Below are positions 49,801 to 57,838 of a DNA stretch of 64,000 nt, in pieces. Where the stretch lies: assembly GCA_013398015.1 (NCBI GenBank), contig VZRR01006745.1:2021222-2085221 (forward strand). Reading direction: 5' to 3'. Under the pieces are notes generated by a model that saw only the letters and a list, made by a program, of their open reading frames with translations, searched no databases and was not told where the DNA came from. The translations under genes were made by a program, and so were the position numbers. This DNA comes from Oreocharis arfaki (lineage: Eukaryota; Chordata; Aves; Passeriformes; Paramythiidae). Each line of letters begins with the position of its first letter. The first letter of the stretch is position 1.

Positions 49801-51299
49801 ATTACTTTTGTATGTTAAAATAATATTCATACATAAGTTCATTCTCTAATTATTATTATATACTGTTTCCTAGTTATTTTATGTCTAGCACCTCTCTTCA
49901 TTCTGTGTTTGAGCGGCAGCAATGTAGATTTCTGTTGCGATTTAGAAAAATGAGGAGAGTATGAGAAAAGGCTACAGCCAAGGGAGATGTCATTTGTCAC
50001 AGTTAAAGAACAACTTTGGTGCCAGATGGTGCAGGCTCCATTCCTCCAACTCCTGCTGGAAGACCTGACCCTCAAAAGCCTCACTGACATTGTCACCAGA
50101 AGCCCTTCCCCCTGTTCCAGCCATATGACCCACTTACCGCAGAAATGTATCAGATCCATGAGGCCTCGAAGTCCTCCCTTTGTCCACAGGAGTCACCATT
50201 TTGTCATGGTCATGGCCATGGCCATACCCCATGAGATCTCTGAATGCCCTGTACTTGCAGAAAACCTTGCCTTTTTCTTTGCCACACAAGTATGTCAAAG
50301 GCCCTCATACATACAACACACATATGTGCATTTTTGTGTGTTTACAAAGACACAGGTGAAAGTGTATGAAGTGTATAAATGTGTTTATACATAGTTACAC
50401 TTCTTTATACTATACAAGGATTTTATTTATAAAGTGTGTATGTAAAATGTTTAGTAAGAGATAATGAAATAAGGTGAAAATTCAATGGGAGTAGAAAGAA
50501 AACAAAATAAAAAAGAAAGTACAGTTAAATGGTGTGGGAGAATGTTAGAGGGAATGGGGGCCATGAAAAGATCTGAATATGCATTGGGAAAAGGGGTGAG
50601 CCTGTGAAGCTGTCCCGGAGGCTGCCACCCAGCCCCAGGTCATCCAAACCACAGACCAGACCTGTGAATCTGACCAAGAGGCCCTCTTCACCTGCCTTCA
50701 AACCAACCAGGTCACCTTGTGGGGTTGTCCTGCAGCTTTGTCCTATTCTAGAAAATGTAGTTGATATTGCTTACTAAAGTTGAAGGCCAGAAGGAAAAAA
50801 TAACTTCATGGGAACGTGTTTGTAGGGACACCTACATCCCAAAATGTTTTCCTAAAAAAATCATGTGCATTAGAGAGAAGATGGTTGGGCTGGGATTATG
50901 AAAACAAAAGTTGGAGTGAGGGGGGCTGAGGCAACTCTTTTCTGCATCTCAGTGTCCTAACAGTGACTTGTAACACCATGACAGGGATTATGCTCCATGT
51001 ATTCCCTTATCCTTTTGTTGATGTGGAGTTCATGGCACTTTCTGAAAACACAATCCCAGCTGAATACACAAAAGACACAATTTTTCTGTGAATTGTTTTT
51101 ATTCCTGCTTAGAACCACAGGATTACAAAAAAGTAAAACAGCCAAAAAACCCAGCTTTGAAAGAAAGGAAATGGTAACAATGGGAGACAGGTCACCATCA
51201 CCCCAGTGATAAATTAATAAATAAAGTTTCATTGAACATGACTGAAATGTTGCCTAATGTTTGTTTTTATGTGTGCATGTAGTAGCAGCATGTTAATAG
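46871..51299. other. Non-coding DNA upstream of the Polinton fossil
   Basis: No gene was recognised. Part of it, especially nearest 51300, may belong to the same decayed Polinton element, but I found no polymerase, ATPase or protease motif in it on either strand. A short (GTT)n run lies at 46894-46907. Confidence 0.45.
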
Positions 51300-51480
51300 A
51301 CTGCAGCTTCTGTTAAAAGGCATTTTCTGTGCTCCTGGGGAACTGGGAAGCTTTGGGAGTTTAAGGCCCTTTTCTGAAACAAGCAATACTGTTGATCTGA
51401 GCATAAAACAGGTGGCCTCATGTCATGTAATTCAAGACTCACGATATACATAAGGCTATGAAAAAGTCCCATAGAAGTAA

Positions 51481-52286
51481 CAGGTATTTGTGGCCTATTC
51501 TAAGCACAATAATAACAGCATTAAGCTCTTTGTAATGGTGGTGAACGTATTATCCAAGTGTGCCGGGACTGTCCATCTGAAAGGCAGAATGGGTTCTCAA
51601 GTAGCTGAAGCTTTTAAAACCATTTTTCCTGCCTCAGTAATTACAGACCAAGCAGGGAATGGATGTTCTTAAATCAGCCTTCACACAAGCTGTTAAATTA
51701 AAATAATTTTCATGTGTTTGTTACTAGTAACGAAGGAGATACCTCCGTCACAGATTGCTCTAACAGGGTGTTTAAAACTAAGACATGGGGATGTTTTCCA
51801 GCACACAGTTACCATTCGCTACCTTGATGTGTTACTGGAGTTTATAATAAAGAACTACAACCACAGCTTCTTCATTGCTGTCAAAGTCAGACCTGTGTGT
51901 GAAACGTCCAAGCTGTGCAAGGAATTGGAAAACCATGTCTGGTAATTGGTGTAAAATTAGAGTAAATATCCCTCCACTCAGAAAGGAAGACCATGAGGAT
52001 GTTTGGGACAAAAGAAAGATTTTACACTGTTTATGAACAGATGTTCAAAGGTATTAGCTGAAACTGTGAGAAAGAGTCAGAGGTACTGTTTAATAGACTA
52101 CAGTCACCAAGACATCAAGGCACATTCTATTCCAATGAGCTTTAAAAAGTGAACACTACTGAGGGCAAAATCAAAAAGTTTCTAGCAGTAAAAAGATGCG
52201 GGAAGAAACAGCTGTTTGTGAAGGGGTGTTGCTTGCCCTGGTAATTTAACAGCTGGATAAAAGCCTCTCAAGTCCATGATGTTTAG
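51481..52286 (+). pseudogene. Polinton integrase remnant (DDE core plus chromodomain)
   Basis: The gene product inserts the element into host DNA by retroviral-type integration. Readable pieces, each in its own frame, are: 51481-51672, core start with NVLSKCAGTVHLKG, AEAFKTIF and ITDQ (the Asp of ITDQ is a likely catalytic residue); 51711-51824, second half of the core with HVFVT and a WGCF block; 51817-51945, core end with RYLDVLLEF and NYNHSF; 52082-52152, a short beta-type segment with YCLIDYSHQDI; 52167-52286, a chromodomain-like end with FNSWIKASQVHDV, broken by one in-frame TAA at 52242. A conserved acidic position before VLSK reads Asn. The order and spacing match Polinton integrases, which carry a C-terminal chromodomain. 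At least three frame changes and several stops make it non-functional. The N-terminal part upstream of 51481 is only faintly visible, if present. Confidence 0.82.
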
Positions 52287-52317
52287 CAGTTGGAGCCAGA
52301 GTGGGAGAAAAAGAAGG

Positions 52318-53065
52318 ATGGTAAACCACACTTTTTACATCATGCTCCCCAACAAAGCTTGCACCAAAATATCCCCACAAAACACCAGTTTGAACTTTAC
52401 CAAACAGCTATTCAAAGCCCCTGGAAGCTGTCAGGCCAGTGGGAGGTGAGGTTAGCAGAAATACAATACACAGACAGCTGGAATAATATTAATAGTGCTT
52501 CTGGGTAAGACATGGTATTATTCTTTGTGGCAAGTCCATTATTCATCCATATGCATATTGCTGGAATGTATAAACACTTACTAGCTCCAACAACAGAGCT
52601 TTAACTGTTGACCAGCCGTGGACCTGGTCTTCAGTCCTGCAATTAGCAAAACCAAGCTTTAAATGGATGAAAATTCTTGTATTTTTTGTACAGCTGGAAA
52701 GCTAGCAAGTTTTTTGGAAACTTCTCCTGGGGTTGCCAGTGGCAGTTTACCTTTTCACTGACATGCCTGGAAGGTTTTTATCTTCATCTACCTCTACACA
52801 AAACATTGTTGAATACCAGCTGGTTTGAGATTTTTTAGTCCCATTCTTATTCTGAGTCCTATAAAATGGTAATAGCAGTGAGCTCAATGCAGCAACACAG
52901 TACAAACTGTGTTATGTGCCAGTAAACCAACCTCATATTGATAGAGGAAGCACTGAAATAAATACAGATGAAAGCAAGCATGTCATATTTCGCAGTGGAA
53001 AAGAGGTTGTGAATTTCATCTGTCAACCTGAAAGGTTCTGGTATTTTAACAAAGCCACCATATAG
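52318..53065 (+). pseudogene. Polinton penton-type (minor) capsid protein remnant
   Basis: An ATG at 52318, 32 bp after the integrase remnant ends, starts a reading with FYIMLPNKACTKI. After a frame change near 52400 it continues with LSGQWEVRLAEIQY and DSWNNI, and this frame stops at 52507. The middle (about 52510-52860) is badly decayed. An open segment at 52865-53062 gives the C-terminal part (YVPVNQPHIDRGSTEI, then HVIFRSGKEV) and ends at TAG 53063-53065. The N-terminal FY..LP motif, the WEV.L.EI block and this C-terminal signature together mark the Polinton/adintovirus minor capsid family; the ~750-bp length is close to what I would expect. I am confident of the Polinton origin and less so of the exact name of the virion part. 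Confidence 0.78.
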
Positions 53066-53248
53066 TAAAGAATAAGTAGTAAAGGGAGTAATAAAATAAT
53101 TAAAAGGACCCCTCCTTGTACATGAATTATTAAACATCCCATGTGGAGTGGAAGCTCTACTTCACAGCCTCTTTTCAAAAGCTGTATGATTTTTCTCAAG
53201 GATTTTGAGAATTATTAAGCCACATGTTAAAAGCATGTCTAGAAACAT

Positions 53249-53432
53249 GGCGAGAGGTGTGATCAGATATGTGTCCCAAGCAGTTGTGGTGAAGTTGAAT
53301 GCTGGCAAAGCAGGAGGTCTCTAGGGTTGTTGAGAGACATGCCACAGCCCCAAAGGGCTGTCCTTTCTCAAACCCTTAAAAGGAAAAGGATGGGTAGTGC
53401 TCTATATTCCAGCCACCAGAAGAAGTAGAAGA
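53249..53432 (+). pseudogene. Possible small basic virion-gene remnant between the capsid genes
   Basis: A 25-codon ATG frame (53249-53326: MARGVIRYVSQAV...) is followed by a basic stretch in another frame (about 53342-53432, with LKRKRMGSALYSSHQKK). Polintons often have a short basic protein between the two capsid genes. The position fits, but the sequence similarity is too weak to be sure, and this may be chance. Confidence 0.25.
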
Positions 53433-53555
53433 CTAGCAAACCCTACTGAACACTAGGAAAAACCCAAGAAATGCAGAGGAAGATGGCCCATTTTACCACT
53501 AGAAAAGGAGATTATTTTAAGAAGGCTGCTTTTTGTTCATGGCTGCTCAGAATAA

Positions 53556-53880
53556 TGTACTAAACCCATACTGGATTTGTCTGAAGTTGTCCCAATGCAA
53601 GCAGGCATCACGAAGAGCTTGTTCCTTGAGATGCTGTTACTGTCAGGTGTAAAATAATTTGCCCCCTGGACTTGAGTGGGGACAACTGTGTAGGTCTGAA
53701 CAACTGTGCTGGATCTTTGCTGCAAAATTGTTGAAGAGTGAGCCTGATGAATTATGTGTAGGCTACTTTCAGCCAGCTGGATGATAGGTTAGGAGACATC
53801 CTGAATTGTAAATCCAGTCTGCTGTGTAAGGTATAAGCGACCTCGAAGCTGCCTTCAGGAGTTCATCTTTTGTCCTAACA
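53556..53880 (+). pseudogene. Polinton hexon-type (major) capsid protein remnant, N-terminal part
   Basis: Three short open pieces in successive frames follow the order of the N-terminal jelly-roll region of Polinton major capsid proteins: 53556-53654 (CTKPILDLSEVVPMQAGIT), 53651-53731 (PLDLSGDNCVGLNN) and 53747-53880 (NYV, stop, ATFSQLDDRLGDIL). The FSQLD..LGD block is the most diagnostic. Four or more stops or frameshifts disrupt it. Further major-capsid sequence beyond 53880 could not be followed. Identification rests partly on the position just downstream of the penton-type gene. Confidence 0.65.
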
Positions 53881-55513
53881 GAAGCCATGTTTACTGCTGC
53901 ACCGTGTTCAGGGGAGGCCTTTGGGTAAGTGCAATCTCCTGCCCTTGTCGTTGTTACACTGGGTAATCTGGGTTTGTTTCAGAAATTTCATCACATCTAT
54001 CATTTAACGAATGGGTTTGGGGAAAACCCATTGCAAGCTCTTCTTAGTTCCCCTACAGATGTTCCTGTAAAGTTGAATTTTTGTTCTGGTTTTCCATTTT
54101 AGTAGGCAACGTTGTCTGTTTCTTGCAGCACAGCACAGAATCCAAAGACTGATCAAGACTGTACAGGAATCTGGTTGGGTTTTCATCAGTCATGTTAACG
54201 GGTGGTTGTGTATCTGGTTTTTCTTCTCACTTTTTTTCTATTCATATTTAAAGTTTTTTATTAGTATCTCTTATTAAGCAATATGTAAACTTTTGCAAGT
54301 ATAGATTCATTTATAAAGTGCATGCGTTTATAAATATGTATGCACACCGTACTATATGTATTTATTTTAGAGATATTTACATGTCACCATAAGGGGCTGG
54401 ACCTGCAGCAGAAGAAGGTGGGCACAGCACCTGCCCTGTCCTAGCTTGTGTAAAACTGTCCTGACCCTAGAGTCTAAAAAAAGCTGGGGGAAATGAAGGC
54501 AACGTGTTTTCTTTAGACAACATAATACATGGTCAGCAGTTTCTGTAGCCTGTTAGCAATTAGTATCTTCTGGGCAGATTTTTAACAGATCTTTTTTTAG
54601 CTGTACCCTCTCTGTGTTGATCACTTGATTATAAACTGCTGTAAGACACTGAAGTAAATCCATGATATGTAGCATGGAGATAAGTGACAGCAACACAGGT
54701 TCCCACTGAAATGAAATATTCTCAGAAGTGCTCTGGTTTCCTTCTAAAGAAGGTAACAAGATTCAAGGACAGAAGAGCGGTAGTGATGTCATATATCTGC
54801 ACTGTGGTCAGACTTTCACGACAATTTCATGAAATTTTCATAAAGTAGCTAGAAACCTATAGTCTGTATGAAACCACTGTGCAGGATGGCCAGTCCTTGG
54901 AGAATGATTTACAGCTGGTTATCAGCTGGTCACTGTCAGAGCGAAGGGGCAGATTGAAAGCAGCTGCACAGGACTAGCTCCTTGGTGTGGCAACTAATCT
55001 GTGTATCATTAGTGACATAGATAGCATTATACCAATATTATACTAGACAATGGTGAAAGGAGGGGGACTTTACCTTGTTGGAGATGAAGAAGAGAAAGAC
55101 ATTATTTTTGTATTTTAATTGCTGTATAGTTTCTGATGAATAAAAATTTACTTAGTAGAAATAAGACTAAGACTAATAAGACTGTGCTCTGAAATATAGA
55201 TACACAACTGCACAAATACAGGACTGAGGTAACAAGGGTTCAGGAAGGTAGCTGGTATTGTGGGGGAGTGGATTGCTAGTGATTAATGACTCAAACCACG
55301 CAGGTGCTGTGGGAGACTGGACTATAGGTGCTAATGTCTCAAACAATCGGCCGAGTGCTTTGCAAACGATGCGCAGGGTACAGAAATGTGTGCACACTTG
55401 GGGCTACAAGCTGGGTTTCCAGATAATGCAAGAGGCTGATAAAAGGCAAATCCTGAGAGGGAGCATAAGTCCTTCTTACCATGCCAGTGTCCTCACTTTC
55501 ATAACGACTCAGC
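53881..55513. other. Unassigned DNA downstream of the Polinton fossil
   Basis: This may include further decayed Polinton sequence, but no motif could be followed. It contains an imperfect 48-bp tandem duplication at 55263-55344 and an 86-codon + strand frame at 55258-55518 with no recognised family. Confidence 0.45.
55263..55344. repeat. Imperfect 48-bp tandem duplication
   Basis: The stretch ggggagtggattgctag..ttaatgactcaaac (to 55296) recurs 48 bp later as gggagactggactatag..ctaatgtctcaaac (to 55344). It lies just upstream of the LTR at 55514. Confidence 0.65.
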
Positions 55514-56051
55514 TGTGAAAACTCCCCTCCAAAGTACCAGGACATTCACATGTAGGATGAAGGTATTCATCTCAGCTGGTGGGCTATAGTGGGCCATGAT
55601 TGGTTCAGCCACAATGGTAGGAGACAGCTGCACCATTTTAGATGTCAAAGACTCACGATGTCCTGTAATCCACTGTTACATCATCCAGGGGAGTTGCAGG
55701 GGGCGTTTCCACGTAGCCTCAGAATAATATAAAACCCATGGGCCTGGGGTTTTGTGGGCTCGTTCCCTCCATTACTTGATGAGTACAGTCTGCAACCATC
55801 ACTTCAACAAGGCTGTAACCACTGACAAGACCGGAAGAAGGGGACCAATGGGACATCGTTGGAATCTATGGAGTGATAGTCTGTTTTTGTCTGTTACTTT
55901 CTTTCTCCCCCTCCTCCTTCTCCCCAGCTCTCACTTCCTCACATTTACTTTTTAATAAAAGCTGTACTATTGACTTCAGAGTATGGTCTCGTTTGCACCT
56001 TAATTTGGGCAGAGGGGCCTCTCTAATAATTTTAATAATCGGATCTTAACA
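55514..56051 (+). mobile_element. Solo ERV LTR with intact U3-R-U5 layout
   Basis: A TATA box (tataaaa, 55727-55733) is followed about 220 bp later by a poly(A) signal (aataaa, 55954-55959), a short GT-rich stretch and a ~75-bp U5 that ends cttaaca at 56051. The order gives the + orientation. The left end is placed at tgtgaaaactcccc but is uncertain, as no target-site duplication was found. No retroviral genes flank it, and an old CR1 follows, so it is a solo LTR. The family was not identified by name. Confidence 0.8.
55727..55733 (+). promoter_or_regulatory. TATA box of the solo LTR
   Basis: The tataaaa sits in an otherwise GC-richer context. Transcription would be expected to start about 30 bp downstream, near 55757. 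It is a retroviral U3 promoter remnant; activity is unknown. Confidence 0.6.
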
Positions 56052-56189
56052 GGTATAAATGAGGGGTTTTAACACTACAAAAGAAGGACAGGAGTCAATA
56101 ATGTCATCCTGCTGTGCAAAAATTAAATACCATGCCAAGATTTACAAATGAGAGTGTGGTTTGACTCGTGCAAAGTGTTTCTCTTATTC

Positions 56190-56635
56190 CCTTCAATATT
56201 TTCAAGGCCTCAGCTAAAATACTTTGTATTTCAGAGGCACAGTGCTTCAAAAAAGATAGACGGGGAGTCTGCAGCAGAGTAAGATGATTTAGAGACTGGA
56301 GAATGTGGCATATGAGAAAATTAATCAAGACTACTACATCTAAAAGAGAATATATATTTGAAGTGTTCGAAGTAGTGTCAGCTCTGCAGAGAGATGGGAG
56401 CAGTCTGGTTTTTGTTTTAGGCTGCAAGCAAGATATAGAACAGATATTAAGAACATTTTATTAATAAAGATACTAAATCAGAGGTCTACATTGCCTAAAG
56501 AGGTTTCAAAAGTCCTCTAATTGGAGGTTCTTAAGAATAGATTAAGCAAATCTAAGGAATTATATTGGCATTGTTGATCTCTTCTTGGGGCTCTTAGGGT
56601 CTAGATGACCTCCTGAAACCTCTTCTAGTCTGAAT
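56190..56635 (+). mobile_element. Ancient CR1-type LINE 3' end
   Basis: The + strand follows the order of an old CR1 3' region: gtgcttcaaaaaagatag, a gagtctgcagcagagtaagatgatttagagactgg stretch, a gcatatgagaaaatt stretch, then ttgcctaaagaggtttcaaaagtcctctaattggaggttcttaagaatag and ctagatgacctcctgaaacctcttctagtctga. Divergence is high, so it is far older than the copies at 8.8-20 kb. Confidence 0.7.
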
Positions 56636-56841
56636 TACTGGGAAGCTTTTATGCATGAAATTATCAGGTTTCACATTCTTTGAATAGGGAAATATATCTT
56701 TGATGTTTGTACAGTACCCAGCAAAGCAATTAAATCTAGAGACTCTGGTCATCATAGAAACTGTACAGTAATAATGATATCTAATTAGCATGTTGTGTTG
56801 AAGTGTAACTGTAAAGCTGTGATTCCCGGTGCTATCAGTGG

Positions 56842-57838
56842 TGTGGTGGGTTGACCTTGGCTGGCTGCCAGGTGCCCACCTATCCTCTCCTCGGCTGGGC
56901 AGGGGAGAGAAAATAACAAGAGTCTTGAGGGTCAAGATAAGATAAGGACAGGGAGAGAATCACTCATCAATTACCATCATGGGCAGTTTGGGTAAATTAA
57001 TTTATTGCTTAATAACACGAGAGTAGAGAAATGAGAAATAATAATGAGAAAACAAGTCTAAAAGAAAATACCTCCATATTGCATTCTGCTTCTTAGGCTC
57101 AACTCCACTCTTTATTTCTCTGTCTTCCCCCCAAGTGAATACAGGGCACAAGGGGTGGAGGTTGTGGTCAGCTGATCACACATTTTCTCTCCTGCTCCTT
57201 CCTCTCCATGCTCTTTGCCTGCTCCAGCGAGGGGTCCCTCCCATAGGAAACAGTCCTCCATGTACTTCCCCAACATGAGTACTTCCCATGGGTTGCAGCT
57301 CTCCACAAACTGCTCCAGTCTGGGTCCCCTCCACAGAGTGCAGTCCTTCAGGAACAGGCTGCTCCAGCATGGGTCCCTTGTGGGCTCACAAGTCCTGCCA
57401 GAAAACCTGCTCCTCTCTCCACAGGCCACAGGTCCTGCCAGGACCAGCCTGCAGCCCAGGCTTCCCACTGGGTCACAGCCTCCTTCAGGCACATCCCCCT
57501 GCTCCAGTGTGGGGTCCTCCAGGGGCTGCAGGCACAGCTGCCTCACCATTCACCTCCTTCACTGACCTCGGTACCTGCAGAGCTGTTGCTCTCCCACATT
57601 CTCATTCCTCTCTCTGGCTGGAGGTGCTGGGGTTTTTGTTCCCTCTTTATAGATACATTTTCCCAGAGGTGCTACTGCCATCACTGATCCTGGCACTCAG
57701 CCGTGCCCAGGAGCAGGTCCATCCTGGATCCATCTGGCATTGGCTCTGTAGGACATGGGGAAAGCTCCTGGCAGCTGCTCACAGACCACCTCCTGTAGCC
57801 ACTCTGCTACCAAACCCTTGCCACACAAACCCAATACA
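56842..57838 (-). mobile_element. Solo LTR, about 1.0 kb, related to 37957-39094
   Basis: The + strand starts TGTGGTGGGTTGACC and ends ACCCAATACA. It aligns by eye with the LTR at 37957-39094 from end to end (gataaggacagggagagaatcactc; ccaca(a/g)gccacaggtcc; ccttgccacacaaaccc), with indels. On the minus strand it has TATAAAG at about 57644-57650 and AATAAA at 57001-57006. Its central tandem repeats keep frames open (57112-57549 -, 57288-57956 +), but these are not genes. Confidence 0.85.

Larger units (their letters stand above)
51300..53880 (+). mobile_element. Fossil Polinton/Maverick (adintovirus-like) element, partial
   Basis: Three recognisable gene remnants of a Polinton lie in one orientation within 2.6 kb: integrase with chromodomain (51481-52286), penton-type minor capsid protein (52318-53065) and the N-terminal part of the hexon-type major capsid protein (53556-53880). 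Polintons are large self-synthesising DNA transposons that also encode virion proteins. Each remnant here is broken by frameshifts or stops, so the copy is dead and old. Polymerase B, packaging ATPase, protease and the terminal inverted repeats were not found; element edges are therefore unknown and the coordinates given cover only what I can recognise. A solo LTR at 55514 and an ancient CR1 lie downstream. Confidence 0.8.

Noticed and set aside
52859..53137. Minus-strand frame of 92 codons
   Set aside because: It is the shadow of the capsid remnant, which reads on the + strand.
53537..53725. Minus-strand frame of 62 codons
   Set aside because: It overlaps the hexon-like pieces on the + strand and shows no family resemblance of its own.
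37957..57838. The two related LTRs as the ends of one large provirus
   Set aside because: They are about 18 kb apart, clearly diverged from each other, and no gag, pol or env reading in the right orientation lies between them. Two independent solo LTRs fit better.
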